Shown here: one piece after another, positions 1 through 10,626 of the stretch
How the letters are laid out: each line of letters opens with the position of its first letter
How positions within the stretch are numbered: the stretch's first letter is position 1
Source of the DNA: Prostheceraeus crozeri
Taxonomy: Eukaryota; Platyhelminthes; Polycladida; Euryleptidae
NCBI GenBank assembly: GCA_907163375.1
Contig: CAJQUW010013620.1
Span: 456,033 to 520,032 of the forward strand
DNA: 64,000 nt
Direction of reading: 5' to 3'
The notes under the pieces: model-generated
The model's database searches: none
Told to the model about the DNA's origin: nothing
Seen by the model: the letters and a program-made list of their open reading frames with translations, nothing else
Translations under genes and position numbers: made by a program

Positions 1-220
1 CAGTCTCCTGACGGTCTTCCTCTAAAGACGACCTCCCATGAAGCTGATTCAAGACACTTCCAGTCTCTTCGAATTTCGAGACCAACTTTGATACCGCAGA
101 ACAAGTGCAAGGATCCCTGATCAAATTCCTTTCGCGTTTCAATTGTCTAATCGCGTTTATCGGTGAATTCCCGTTGGCATAGTAACAGCGAATAAGATCA
201 ATTTTCATCTTGAGATCCAT
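1..220 (-). CDS. Transposase-type helix-turn-helix domain (DUF4817-like), partial
   Basis: An open frame on the minus strand starts with ATG at 218-220 and runs 73 codons to the window edge. It reads as a helix-turn-helix DNA-binding domain: a KIDLIRCYYANGNSPINAIR segment, then SKLVSKFEETGSVLNQLHGR. The pattern of a helix, a KFEETGSV turn and a glycine-arginine arm is that of the N-terminal domain of Tc1/mariner-related transposases and the DUF4817 proteins common in arthropods and other invertebrates. The rest of the gene lies outside the window, so a DDE catalytic domain cannot be checked. It could belong to a separate transposon beside element D1 or to a domesticated host gene. The family is assigned by eye. 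Confidence 0.6.
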   Translation of the reverse strand, partial: MDLKMKIDLIRCYYANGNSPINAIRQLKRERNLIRDPCTCSAVSKLVSKFEETGSVLNQLHGRSSLEEDRQET

Positions 221-759
221 GGCAAAGATAAATTCTTGGAACACGAAACGACTTTCGGAACTTTTCGTTGTGAATGATGAAAGCTGACTACAAGAATTGA
301 TCAGTCACGTCAGTCATTGATCGAGAGAGGCATGTACAAAAGCATGCCTAGTTGTCCATGGCAAAAGCTACGTCACAGCTGTAATCGACTGCAAGGACAA
401 GCAACAATGCATGATCCAAGGGAACAGAAATCATTCCCGCCTCATACAAAGACCATGCTTGAACGTTGATGAACCGTTGCTTGAACCGTTGAAACGTTAT
501 TGACAAAAAGAAGAACAAAGCATGTTGATGCTATTGTGAAGATTTGATGCTACAAGCCGGTGGAAGGCATTTTGAGGACGTTTTGTGAATTAAAACCTTA
601 CTTTTTTAAAAGTCATTCAAATCAAGCGATTTTTGTTTTGTTAAGTTATAAATCGTATATCACAAAAACCTCATTTTCTGAAGATTCGAAAACTGTAATT
701 GTCTTCAAAATAGCGTAATTTTAAGTGCATCATTTTTACGAAAAACTTTTTTCCTTCGT
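221..759. other. Unassigned stretch upstream of the polymerase fragment
   Basis: No open frame with recognisable content is visible. The stretch lies between the transposase-type domain, transcribed leftwards, and the start of recognisable polymerase B similarity. It probably holds the 5' region of the transposase-type gene and the junction at which element D1 is truncated or interrupted. Confidence 0.5.
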
Positions 760-2219
760 TTTGAGACAACCTGTACACGTTATTTGAACGTGGTATTAGG
801 GGAGGCTTAACATTTGTTAACAAACATGTTGTCAACAGCACCCAAGACATAGGATCAACCACGCATTTAATGTACATACACCAAAATAATTCATATGGGA
901 GTGCATTATCCAAGCCTTTGCCATAGTCTGACTTCCAATGGGTAGAGCCCCATGACATTGAACACTTCTCCAATCCAGAACACATCATGGCACTGGGAGA
1001 TGAGGCCGACATAGGTTATTTATTTGAAGTCGACCTCATCTATCCAGAATGTATTAAGAATAGGACAGTTGATTTTCCTCTCGCACCCGAATCTGGCATA
1101 GTCAGTCCAGATATGTTCTCTCCCTTTATGGAAAATCACAATAAGCAATATGAGGCGGAAAATGACTTAAACTATAAACCCACTAGGAAGTTGTTGCTCA
1201 CCCAATTGAACAAGCAGCATTACATCGTGCACTATTCCATCCTCAAATTCTATCTAGGTATGGGGATGCAACTTGACAAAGTCCATCGCGCTATCCAGTT
1301 TAAGCAGAAGCCCTTTCTAAAACCGTATATAGAATTTAATAGTAAGAAACGGGCTGAATCCAAGAGTCCTTTCGAAAAGGACTTCTTTAAATTTAAGAAT
1401 AATGCCCTCTTTGGTAAAACCATGGAGGATGTAAGAAAGCGCATAGACTATCGTATCGTGACTGATCCGGAAACGAGTATCAAGTTATGCCGCTCACCGT
1501 TGTTTTGTTACCATGATGTCATTTCCGAAGACATTACTGGTTTTAAAATGTTAAAATCCAAAGTAGAACTTAGCAAGCCCATTTATGTCGGTCAAGCTGT
1601 CTTGGATCACTCCAAGTTAGAAATGTACAAGTTGTTTTACCACACTTTTAAAACTCGTCCATTTATCCAACATGTGGAATTAGTAGGAGGCGATACAGAC
1701 AGCTTCTTCCTAGCTTTGACAACCACTAGCCAAGTCAAGCAGGAAGACATTTTAAAATATTTAGCACCCAAGTTTGATAGTTCCAACTATCCCACTGACC
1801 ATCCGCTTTACTCTACCTCAAATAAAGCGAAGCTTGGCTGCTTCAAGGATGAGTGTGCCGGCAAACAGATAGAGGAGATGATCTTGCTTCGTCCCAAGAT
1901 GTACTCCATGAAACCAAATCCTCAGAGTTTTCTATTAAACGGGCGAAAGGCATCTCGAAGTCAATCGTTAGAAAAATGACACATAGGGACTATCAAGATG
2001 CCTTATATTCACTTAAAATTAAAAAAGTAGAAATGACCATTTTAAAATCACAGTCGCATCAAGTCAGAACAACGACGTTTAGGAAACGAGGTCTCTCAGC
2101 TTGGGAAGACAAGCGATCCTGGATGAATCCTAACCATTCATTACCGTACGGCCATCCAGACACTCATTTACCTCCACCCAAGAGACAGAAACTTTCTCCT
2201 CCTCCGTCCGGCGATGTAT
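760..2219 (+). pseudogene. DNA polymerase B (protein-primed, Polinton type), C-terminal part
   Basis: The translated product matches the palm and thumb of the polymerase in element B nearly colinearly. It carries the NNxYGxALSKPLP region next to motif A, motif B as NNALFGKTMEDV and motif C as GGDTDSFF. It also has the downstream KLGCFKDECAGK block, the KRAKGI block, and a C-terminal SLPYG followed by a basic PPPKRQK end. In the family this enzyme replicates the element from protein-primed ends. Similarity begins near 760, so the zinc-finger and exonuclease parts are absent. It is a fossil with a few breaks. It runs convergently towards the TBP-like gene, with a repeat block between them. Confidence 0.85.
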
Positions 2220-2589
2220 GATGATGAATGCTTCCTCTCTGTTGTGGTTGATGTTTTGCTTTTTCACTCGATGGCGTTTTGTATGGGGTGTTGTGAGTGA
2301 GTGCCTTGTAAAATGCGTCCAACTTCTGATCACTTCATATCATGACTTGCACATCAACTGGTTTTCCTAACTTTGTTTTGTCCCTGTACATGAGTGACTT
2401 TGTTTTCTGCTACCATCAGTATGACCTATGTGCGATGCTATGAAAATCGGCAGTGATGATGAATAACATATCATGTACATACTGTGTCGTTTTCCTTTCA
2501 CATAAAGGTACGGTTCAAATAGGTGGGACTGACTTGGTAATAATGTTATAAGCATGTCATTGTTTGTAAGATAGGTGAAATATAAAGTG

Positions 2590-2965
2590 AAGTCAGAATC
2601 ATTTCACTGTTTGTAAAGTTAGAAATAAAGTTGACGTTTGTAAAGTTAGAAATAAAGTTGAGATTTGTAAAGTTAGAAATAAAGCTATAACCATGTCACT
2701 GTTTGTAAAGTTAGAGATAAAGTTGTTGTTCGTATTGTTGGGAATAATGTCATTCACAAATGGTTAAGTTAATAAATGTACAATACACTAACGGCTAACA
2801 TTCACTTGTGCTATATAAAACCCTAAATCCTACCGTAGGTAACCCTATCCCAATAGATGATGGACTTTAGCAATTTATAGGTAAAGTATAAAATAAAGTG
2901 ACAAGCATTTCACTGTTTGCAAGATAGGTAAAGTATAAAATAAAGTCATAACCATGTCAGAGTTT
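2590..2965. repeat. A/T-rich degenerate tandem repeat between convergent genes
   Basis: A unit of about 24-55 bp, roughly GTTTGTAAAGTTAGAAATAA followed by AGT, recurs at least five times, with looser copies to about 2,965. Each unit contains an AATAAAG string, so the block is rich in polyadenylation-like signals on the plus strand. It lies just after the polymerase B gene and before the oppositely transcribed TBP-like gene. A role as a transcription-end region is an inference from that position. Confidence 0.6.
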
Positions 2966-3125
2966 GTAAGTTAACATCCTCACCAACGAATGTACCATCA
3001 TGAAAATTTCTTCGGCTTAGGAAACATCTATCACTTTTCTGACTCATGTCTATAAATAGCTCTGACTCATGAAGTGGTAAAGCGCCAGTCAGTTAGATAA
3101 GAATCTAATCAGTCTTGTTCAACTT

Positions 3126-3218
3126 TTTCACCGACACGTGTGTGGGCGTTATTTATCAGACAAAGCGATGACGCCTCACGTCAGACAGCGTGACCTTTTC
3201 ACCGACACGTGTGTGGGC
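3126..3218. repeat. 24-bp direct repeat containing CACGTG
   Basis: The string TTTTCACCGACACGTGTGTG plus GGCG occurs at about 3,126-3,149 and again at about 3,195-3,218. Each copy contains the palindrome CACGTG, an E-box/G-box core. The copies lie at the 3' side of the TBP-like gene. They could be paired binding sites or a local duplication. Confidence 0.6.
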
Positions 3219-3259
3219 GATAGTTCATTGCGATGACTCATTCAAGACGCATCATGTGA

Positions 3260-3799
3260 TTAATACGATTCTATTAACTGTGACTGATACAGATAACGCA
3301 TTAAAGATTTAACAATGTCAGCTACTTTACTGATATCACGTAAACCAGTTATGATACAATGTCCGTTGTGAAACACTGCAATATGTACAGGATGCCACTT
3401 CTGAATCAAAGCAGCAGGAAAGAGTTCAGTTTCATAAAATATACAATGATTACTGGTTTTAATGTTGGCTAGATTCACTAACGTCTTCAATTGAACAGAC
3501 ACTACTATATTCCTCAATGCCAGGGGACTGAGGCGTAGATGAGGCATGAGTGTTCGCATTTTCTTGACGACTTCGTAACACATGGATTGCATCACGAAAT
3601 GAGAAAGGTTTCCTAGGACTTGGATTTTGCCGCAGCGAAAGATTTGAAGATTTCGACCGTTGCTCATGCGAATGACCAACATTTGCGGACGACCGCGATG
3701 ATAGACTGAATCGGGAAGATGGGTATGCAACTGTTCTAAATCGATGTCTCTTCTGAGATTCATTTCGCGCATGGCGTTGATGATGCGGATGGGGAGCAT
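3260..3799 (-). CDS. TATA-box-binding-protein-like protein (TBP-like), D1 copy
   Basis: The 179-residue open frame shows the two-repeat saddle layout of TBP. In repeat 1, a GRPQMLVIRM strand is followed by LQIFRCGKIQVLG, matching the TBP pattern of an MRI strand, then IFxSGKxxxTG. In repeat 2, YETELFPAALI is followed by HPVHIAVFHNGHCIITGLRD, matching TBP's YEPELFPGLI, then a VLLIFVSGKVVLTGAK-type strand. The usual spacing between repeats is kept. TBP bends promoter DNA and seeds pre-initiation complexes; an element copy might direct transcription of element genes, which is inferred. The start at 3,799 is the first Met before repeat 1. The frame is open and a homologue sits in element B. Confidence 0.75.
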   Translation of the reverse strand: MLPIRIINAMREMNLRRDIDLEQLHTHLPDSVYHRGRPQMLVIRMSNGRNLQIFRCGKIQVLGNLSHFVMQSMCYEVVKKMRTLMPHLRLSPLALRNIVVSVQLKTLVNLANIKTSNHCIFYETELFPAALIQKWHPVHIAVFHNGHCIITGLRDISKVADIVKSLMRYLYQSQLIESY

Positions 3800-3985
3800 G
3801 ATTCATAAATGACATGAGGGTTGAGTGAACTTCCGTTTTATACTTTTCCCATGAGGGTTTTGGAATCACGATGTAGCAGTGATCATTATGTAGAATCATC
3901 TCTTGAATGCGAATAAATACTATGCCGTCTCCTACGTTAATGACATGCCAAGAGTTGGATTGGATTGCGCGATGTCACCTTCGTA
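3459..3985 (-). CDS. Small tryptophan-motif protein upstream of TBP-like (PC4-like candidate)
   Basis: A minus-strand frame immediately upstream of, and overlapping, the TBP-like gene reads through a VGDGIVFIRIQEMIL segment to CYIVIPKPSWEKYKTEV and then a histidine/serine/arginine-rich tail. The pattern of beta strands followed by a Trp in an amphipathic helix resembles the single-stranded-DNA-binding fold of the transcription coactivator PC4. That is only a suggestion from pattern. The element B gene upstream of its own TBP-like gene ends in a comparable SDVTWEAFTREILPQI stretch. The conserved neighbourhood supports a real gene, but the exact start is uncertain and part of the tail may be a shadow of the TBP frame. 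Confidence 0.45.
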
Positions 3986-4248
3986 GTTGAAAGTGTTCTA
4001 GAGTTATCTGAAGTTGACGTTTCATATCATGAAATGTAACACACTGACTTTTCCATGATACATGGAGGCATGCTGATAATTTCCACATGATCATGATTCA
4101 AACCTGAGTGAAGAATGGTATGCCTAAGAAAGGAGAGAGTCATGTTCATGTGTGGCATGGTGAGTGTACATTTTCTTTCTTGATAAGGTGGCCGTTAAGG
4201 CCGTGGTCTCATAAAGACCGATGGTGCGTTCTCAATGTGTGGAGAGTG
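3986..4248. other. Intergenic spacer in D1
   Basis: A short spacer lies between two leftward genes. Nothing recognisable is coded here. The strings catgatcatgattc and similar ATG-rich runs give no usable open frame. Confidence 0.4.
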
Positions 4249-4809
4249 TTACTGTAGTTGATCATCATCAACATGGACATCATTTTTAAAGGTTATGGAG
4301 ACAAGATAGGGATTCAACGTAAACAACCTTCCGTCCCTGCGCGGACCCATGTAGATGGTTTGAATTTTAATTTCGAAGAAGTAGAATCTTTTTCCCAAAA
4401 TGGGGAGAGGTTTGCAATTGAGTAAGTCGAATTCGCTGCCCTCCTTTTCATGGATGATGAGACAGTGTCTATCCATGTGAACATACATGTATCTTCTTTC
4501 CATGATGGGAACTTGTGGCCGCTTCCCATTGTGTCGAACAATTTCTTTGGGAATTGTGAGATTTTCTTACAGGAATGTTTCAAGAGTATTGGATTGTAGC
4601 CGTGTCCAATAGTCTAACGGCACACACACGGCCAGTCCATACTTTGTTGACATAACCTTTAGATAATCTATCCGATGACTTGGAGTTTTTATGGTCACGA
4701 CTTCTCCATGATGAGTTATCTTTTGATTGTAAGCATTTTTACCCGATGCTAAAGTAAGGGAGTTCAGTGTACCCAGTGCGAGAGCAGAGGAGTTGATGGC
4801 TTCGAGCAA
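4249..4809 (-). pseudogene. Tryptophan-motif protein, PC4/ssDNA-binding candidate (D1 copy 1)
   Basis: The piece keeps two blocks also found in the element B protein at 21,453 and in the second D1 copy near 10,778. The first is a VVTIKTPSHR to GLAVCVPLDYWTRLQ block, in which strands are followed by a Trp helix. The second is a KRFYFFEIKIQTIYMGPRRD block followed by LFTLNPYLVSI, in which the Y-V/M-G-P/S motif is common to all copies. The family is unknown to me. A nucleic-acid-binding role is inferred from basic tails in relatives and the PC4-like layout. It is a fossil with at least one break, lying between the TBP neighbourhood and the LINE insertion. Confidence 0.55.
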
Positions 4810-5104
4810 CTACATGATTAGCGCAAGGACGGAAATGATTGCCATGAGCTCAGTCGTCCGTTTTATAACCAGACCTAGCTCCAATCACATGCGTTTCCCT
4901 TTTCATGTTTTCCCGTCTTTGTTACGTGACAAAGAGTTATAGTAATAATAATAATAATTTATTTGTCAAAAAGTAATACAATTTTAAGTAGAATATCAAA
5001 ATAAGGAAAAGGACAAACATTTAAACCAGTGCGGGTAGACCGAGACACAATTGAGAATTGTAGATATGAAGACGTCTGGAAAGGCAAGGTTATTTTATTA
5101 CGGG

Positions 5105-8039
5105 CTACCACATATCTATCATCTCAAAGTAGCAGTTGATATATCTTTTAAATTCATTCAGTGTTGTTGAGTTCCTTGCTTTAGCAGTAAGGGAGCTCCA
5201 ATGTCGAATAATGCTTACAGCATAAAAATCGTGTCGAAATTTATGTTTGCAGAGGGGCATCAATATCTTACTGTTGACATCATAATTTTGAGTACGGAGC
5301 GAGAACTGAAACAACTGTTCGGGATTGATGCTGATATCACCATTAAGCAACTTGAAAAGAAAGATGAGACCATAGCGGATGCGTCTAGCTCGCAGACTGA
5401 GCAAATTAAGGTTTTTCAGTTTCGACCGATAATCCAGACCATGAAGCTGAGCAAAAAAGTCAAAATCTTTTCTGAACTCTTTCGACATGGTTTGTGAAGT
5501 ACTTAAGAGAGGGATTCCAAATTACACTTCCAAACTCCAAGATCGGTCTAACAAACTATTTGTAAAGAATGAGTAGGGCAGATGGTTCACTCGTTATGAA
5601 AGATTTCTTTAATAGTCCAAGCATTTTATTAGCTTTCATCACAATTTCGAAGATGTGCTCTTTGTATGATAAATCATTTGAAACTATAATTCCCAAATCC
5701 TTTGCTGTTTTTGCTTGTGAAATCAATTGGTCCTCAATATAATAGCTGATACCATGATTTGTCGTTCCGAAGTGAACGGAGTTGCATTTTTTAATGTTAG
5801 ACATGAGACCATTTTCTTGTGACCACTTGAACAGATTGTCGATGTCGTTTTGTAACAATTGATGCTGTTCATCAGTATTTATAGTTCGATCGTAGGCGTA
5901 ACGTAATTTGAGATCATCGGCGTATTTTATTATGGTGCTATTACTGATTTGATTGTCAATGTCGTTCATGAAAATAATAAATAATGTTGGACCAACAGCA
6001 GAGCCTTGTATAACACCACTCTTTATCGGTAGGCTGTCAGAGAGAGTACCTTTAATACAAACTTGCTGTGTGCGATTGTGAGGAAAATTACTGATCCAGT
6101 TTAGCAGAATGCCAGTAATACCATGAACCTTGAGTTTAGAAAGTAATTGAGTATGTGGCACCCTGTCAAAGGCGCCGGAATAGTCAAAATACACTACATC
6201 ACAAAAATTTCCCTTGTCTAAGTCAGTGGTTAATGGTTCCAGAAAGCTCAAACAGGCGGTCTCGATGGATCGACCACTCAGAAATCCGTGTTGAGTGGAA
6301 CAGAGCAGTTCGTCATCCGAAAGGAATGATATAATGGCTTTTGAGACGACGCGTTCCATTATTCGACAAATGCAGCTCGACACCGCAATAGGATGATAAT
6401 TCATGGGATTATCTTTGGCTCCACACTTGAAGACTGGAGTAACAATTAAATGATGCCATGCATCTGGGATCACGCCATGACACATCAAAAGGGTAAATAA
6501 TGATGACAACTTCGACGCCAGGAAATAACCTCCTTTCTGAATAACCATATAGCTAATACCATCTTGGTCAGCATTTGAGGATGATGGTATGGAGTTGATA
6601 ATATCAAAAACAGTGTTAGGAGAAAAACTGACAGAATCTATGCATGGAGATGGAGGGATAATATAATCATCATTTGCATAACGTGCAGTTTCGGTATTAA
6701 AGAAAGATGAAAATATTTTATTGAAGCAGTTGGCAATATCGAGAGGATCGGTAAAGGGAACACCGTCAACATCATACAACGTAGAGAAATCATGACTCTT
6801 ATTCTTTAATCGCTTCCTGCAGTAGTTCCAAAATGGTTTGGGATTCGAGTGAGAACGTAATTTTGAACATAGCTTATGTTCGTGCTCAAGAACAGATCGA
6901 TTAACAGATGCCGCCAGCAAAGATTGAGATACATGAGTTCTCCATTCATTCAGAAGAGAAGGAGTCATTTGATAGTCTTTGTAATCGCGACGTGATTGAC
7001 GTAGTAATGTTCTCACAGATGGTGATGTGAACGAGTTGGTCGAAGTTCTTATTTTACAAAGCGGGGTAGATGATTTGATGGCCTGAGTAATGTTCGAGCA
7101 AAAGTTATTCCATACTGATTCTATTTCGCCAACATCCTTCGAAACAATGGACCAGTGGCTATGCTCAAGGCATGAGCGAAAGCGTTTCCAGTTTGTCTTT
7201 TTGAGGTCAAGGTAGTGAGTAGGCTTGTCATTGTCAGAAGAGTGCAGGTGAGGGATAGAAACCAGAAAGGAAACAATTGCATGATCAGAGGAGCCACAGA
7301 GTTCGTTTATCGAAACATTTTCAATAGTAGTATTTATATTTGAGAACACAAGATTTAGCATATTCTTGGACTGAGGCCGAGTTGGTGTTGAGATATGTTG
7401 TGTTAAATAATAGTCCACACACCAGTCGACTAGTGGTTTTTCGCTTAATGACGATTCATGGGTCTGCCAGTTGATTTGCGGGCAGTTAAAATCTCCGCAT
7501 ACAACTAAGTACTCAGTATCGTTGTCTTCAGATAGTGCGTTGAGGTAAGAAATAATAGAACTTCCGAATAATTTATGAGAAGGCGGTATGTAAACCAAAG
7601 TCAAAAGTAAAGTCAAAGTGCCTGAGAGAAAAATCTTGCAAGTTATAGCTGAAGTAACACCATCATCATGTCTGTTGCATATTGCAGATTTGATGTCTTT
7701 GGAGATATACAAAAAAACTCCACCACCATGATTTTTGCAAGTTCTGTCACAACGATGTAATTTATAACCAGATACGGAGAACATCGAATCGCTTAAGTCA
7801 GAAGTAGCCCAAGATTCGGTTATACAGATTACAGATGGCGTATATTCAATCACGTAAGCACGCAGAGGATTCATTTTGTTTACCAGTGAGCGAGCATTAA
7901 TGAGGAACACTGACATTTCACGAGATGCTGATGACGAAAAGGGAGATAGAGGTGAATAAATGAAATTGGTAGACTGATTAATGTTACAAAAATCTAGGAA
8001 AACGCGGGGTAACTTATCCATGGAAGAAGAATAATTCAA
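5105..8039 (-). pseudogene. LINE ORF2: AP endonuclease and reverse transcriptase
   Basis: The first 827 codons (8,039-5,556) hold an APE-type endonuclease with FLINARSLVNKM, ICITESW, VVCGDFNCPQINW and GSSDHAIV. A reverse transcriptase follows with DGISYMVIQKGG, VYFDYSGAFDRVPH, GVIQGSAVGPTLF and IIKYADDLKLRY. The frame meets a TAG stop at 5,553-5,555; translation beyond it continues in frame as FVRPILEFGSVIW, the usual thumb block. A frameshift near 5,490 then moves the C-terminal HGLDYRSKLKNL region into another frame, which ends at 5,105. So one stop and one frameshift inactivate the copy. ORF2 makes the nick-and-copy enzyme for target-primed reverse transcription. Confidence 0.9.
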
Positions 8040-8105
8040 ATATGTATATGAAAGATAAGTCGAGATAATGTCAAAAATAGTTGTAGGGTTAACGATATTC
8101 AGTTG

Positions 8106-8837
8106 TCAAAACAGTTGGTTTGTGATATTGATTTCATCAATGACATTGTTATCTCTATAAAGTTTCTCTCTTTTAATGTAGAGCTTTGTAGAAACATCAG
8201 TGTTCTTCTTCCTCAAGGTTTTCATTTTGTCATATAATCTTTTTTCCTCGACGCGGGTAAGTGGGGGCGAGTCTTTATTTATGTATATAGGTCCAAATGC
8301 CTCTTTGCATTCAGTGTCTTCTCTCAATTTCGTTTGTGTACGCAAAATAGTGTCTCTAGCTTCCGTGCTTCTGAATTGAACTCGAATTAATCTCTGGAAG
8401 CGATTATTCGGCTTCCCCAGTCAGGCACAAGATACAATATCCGAATCCAAAAAGGTATCAGATATAGTATGACAGAGATATTCAATTTTATCTCGGTCTT
8501 GGACCAGTTGTTCATCATCAGTAAATATTTCTGTTTCAGATACACCACTAAATATTAAATTTTTATTACGTTTGTTTTTCTCAATGTTCTCAATGTAGAT
8601 CTGTTGTTTGGCCACAAAATCTTTTACACATTGCAGCTCCTGCCCGAGTCGCAATTGTTCAGATTGAATGCCATTTAATCTAATTTCGAGAGCGTTAATA
8701 CTAACGACAATTTGATCTAGACGGGATACGATTTTATGTTCGACTTGTTCAATAAGGCGCTGTAAATCAATTTGTGAAGTATCTGCAGGTTGCGACTGAG
8801 AACCAGATCTCGTTGAACGACCACCTCCATTCTGCAT
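8106..8837 (-). pseudogene. LINE ORF1: coiled-coil RNA-binding protein
   Basis: The N-terminal frame (8,837-8,421) begins MQNGGGRSTRSG. It has a long coiled coil (about residues 20-85, with LIEQVEHKIVSRLDQIV heptads) followed by KNLIFSGVSE, the typical start of the RRM-like domain in ORF1 of CR1/L2-type LINEs. The C-terminal frame (8,345-8,106) contains a KLREDTECKEAFGPIYINKD segment and a basic KRLYDKMKTLRKK stretch, as expected for the ORF1 C terminus. A frameshift and stop between 8,345 and 8,421 separate the two. ORF1p coats the LINE RNA. It lies directly upstream of ORF2 with about 65 bp between. Confidence 0.75.
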
Positions 8838-9230
8838 AATTGTACAGTTGTCAGTGGGAAAAAATTAGGCTGATACAATAAGCAATGCCGCTATTAACGA
8901 AGAGATCGGAGACACACTGAACCGATGAGATTAAATCAGATTGCAAGGAACGAGATGGACGAAAAACAGGAATATTGAGAGAACGATGCGATGAGAAGTA
9001 ATACGGAGTAAAGAAAACCAACAAGCACGGAAAGACGAGTAGAATGATAACAAACATAAGCAGGAATACCACCAAAAACACACAAACGACAGACAAGGTA
9101 ATGAATTGCCGCAAGAGCTTCCCAGAGCGACGTCTGCACGCTATGACTGAAGTCACACGTGAACTTTTGACTGCGTGGGTCGAAGCCTTCCCTATGACTG
9201 ACTGCCCTCCTACAAAGTCGTTCTAGTCCT
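8838..9230 (-). other. LINE 5' untranslated leader
   Basis: This purine-rich stretch upstream of ORF1 has no credible frame. It is attributed to the LINE 5' UTR by position only, and the exact 5' end is not determined. Confidence 0.45.
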
Positions 9231-9235
9231 CACAA

Positions 9236-9395
9236 AGACTTTGGTGACACACCCCTTCTAGCGAACAAAGACGCATTCATTTATCTAACAAAGAGCCTGA
9301 TAGTAATGCACAAAGCGCAATGACTCATTTTGTGACACGCCCCTTTTCTTGAACAAAGACGCATTCATTTACGTAACAAATCGCAATGACTCATG
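9236..9395. repeat. Direct duplication of about 90 bp
   Basis: Two copies of a segment reading GTGACACrCCCCTT, then GAACAAAGACGCATTCATTTA, then AACAAA, begin at about 9,245 and 9,333. The copies are close but not identical. The duplication sits just outside the LINE, before the first leftward gene of this part of D1. Confidence 0.6.
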
Positions 9396-9447
9396 TCGCT
9401 CTATACACCATTACAAAATACTCAGTGAAAAGAAATCTTTATTGCAT

Positions 9448-9894
9448 CTACGCAATATGTCGACCATCGAACAAAGTCGGACATGTAAACACACTCAGTT
9501 TAATCATGATATGTTTAACAACGTACGCATTTCCTTCCAACGTCACTGCTATTCTCTCCATAATTTTCTCCATATGACGACCATAAAATTGATCACTAAG
9601 AGTAATCCATCCTGTGCAATAAGATCCAAAACGAAGTGGTTTTTGCAAATCTTTCAACTCTATATAAGCAACGAGTCTACCCTTTACATCTTGAGGTTAT
9701 AAACTCTCCATCAATCTTTTAAAGAGAGGAAGGCTTTCAGTTAGCACTACTTTCATATCATTCATCTTCATTTTAAATGTAAGTTTCCAATCTTGTAAAA
9801 ATCCATCGAATCCTTGTTGATCAAGTGTCAAAACACATACCTCGTTACTTAGTGTACGATGCGCCATCATAAACGTTGTGACCATAGATTTCAC
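9448..9894 (-). pseudogene. Relative of the domain preceding Polinton polymerase B (copy 1)
   Basis: This is similar along its length to the open genes at 12,099-12,536 and 56,058-56,510. The N-terminal block is VCVLTLDQQGFDGFLQDW then LPLFKRLMESL. The C-terminal block is RFGSYCTGWITLSDQFYGRH then MEKIMERI, ending in a hydrophobic HIMIKLSVF strand. The pattern of an xFY/WxxH helix, a G-x-x-L/V turn and a terminal hydrophobic strand resembles the region between zinc fingers and exonuclease in the element B polymerase (WFQDHLNSLINHIEAF, then KGSNWII). It is a fossil, broken about once. Function unknown; DNA-replication accessory is a guess. Confidence 0.6.
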
Positions 9895-10040
9895 ATTGCT
9901 TCAATGACTTCCACTATGAATAAAACAGAAATAACAATCATGTTCCACTGTAAGTTTTATCAACACCAGACAAAATTCAAAAGTACAGAATACACTTCAT
10001 GAAATGATCATCAATCATTCACAAGGAGTAAAAACATGTT

Positions 10041-10571
10041 TTACATAGACCCATGCTGTTGACAATAATATAGATACAGTTCATAAACGTCATAGAGACT
10101 ACAATGCCAGCGTGAAGAGAGTTTTGCAATGTAGGTGGCTTTATTTCTAGTATTACAATAGGATGGTCGTCTGTAAAGGTGATATCTCTCACCGAAACAT
10201 ACAGCCATATCAAAAATCATTTCATCTCTAAACTTCTTTAATTCACAATGCATATGACAGTCTTGTCTTACGCGATCTACCCAACATGGTAAATATAAAT
10301 GATCAATGTGCAACTGAAGTGTTGCTGCTTCTCGTTCAGAATCATTTCCTAATATTTTAACAATATGAAAACCTGACAGCCACCGTTTGAAATCACTTAT
10401 CAAATACGTTTCATTTACAAATCCAATATGAATCAAAATAGAAGGATCAAGTCCATGCACATGACGTCGTGACCATTCGTCTTTGTGTGGAAGACAGTAG
10501 GCAAATCTATGATATACACTAATAACAGTTTGATCACTTTCCCTCATTGCAATAGCACTCAACTCCTGCAT
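10041..10571 (-). CDS. Uncharacterised protein, D1
   Basis: A 176-residue open frame that I do not recognise. It is rich in His, Tyr and Cys, with motifs LHIDHLYLPCWVDRV, HMHCELKKF and a C-terminal KLSSRWHCSLYDVYELYLYY. It lies in the same orientation as its neighbours, between the broken pol-B-domain relative and the RING-like gene, with spacers of about 50-150 bp, as in a compact viral gene array. No signal peptide or membrane span is evident. The start at 10,571 is the first in-frame Met. Confidence 0.5.
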   Translation of the reverse strand: MQELSAIAMRESDQTVISVYHRFAYCLPHKDEWSRRHVHGLDPSILIHIGFVNETYLISDFKRWLSGFHIVKILGNDSEREAATLQLHIDHLYLPCWVDRVRQDCHMHCELKKFRDEMIFDMAVCFGERYHLYRRPSYCNTRNKATYIAKLSSRWHCSLYDVYELYLYYCQQHGSM

Positions 10572-10626
10572 GGGTGTTCCCTCACTGTCTATGAAAATGA
10601 CAACCTACAATATCAAAAAGACTTAA

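Larger units (their letters stand above)
4940..9230 (-). mobile_element. LINE of the CR1/L2/Rex1 group, nearly full length, inserted in D1
   Basis: A non-LTR retrotransposon lies in minus orientation. Its 3' end is marked on the plus strand by a TAATAATAATAATAAT microsatellite tail at about 4,942-4,960. ORF1 (8,106-8,837), ORF2 (5,105-8,039) and a long 5' leader up to roughly 9,150-9,230 are present. The APE endonuclease plus RT, the coiled-coil ORF1 and the 3' microsatellite fit the CR1/L2/Rex1 branch of the Jockey superclade. The 5' boundary is not sharp, and I could not settle a target duplication; ACAAAGA-like strings occur on both sides. It splits the D1 gene array. Confidence 0.85.

Noticed and set aside
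671-1012. 113-codon minus-strand frame
   Set aside because: It lies opposite the polymerase B similarity and has no recognisable motif, so it is treated as a shadow.
9245-9395. Target-site duplication of the LINE
   Set aside because: The repeated segment lies on one side only; it is a local duplication, not matching flanks.
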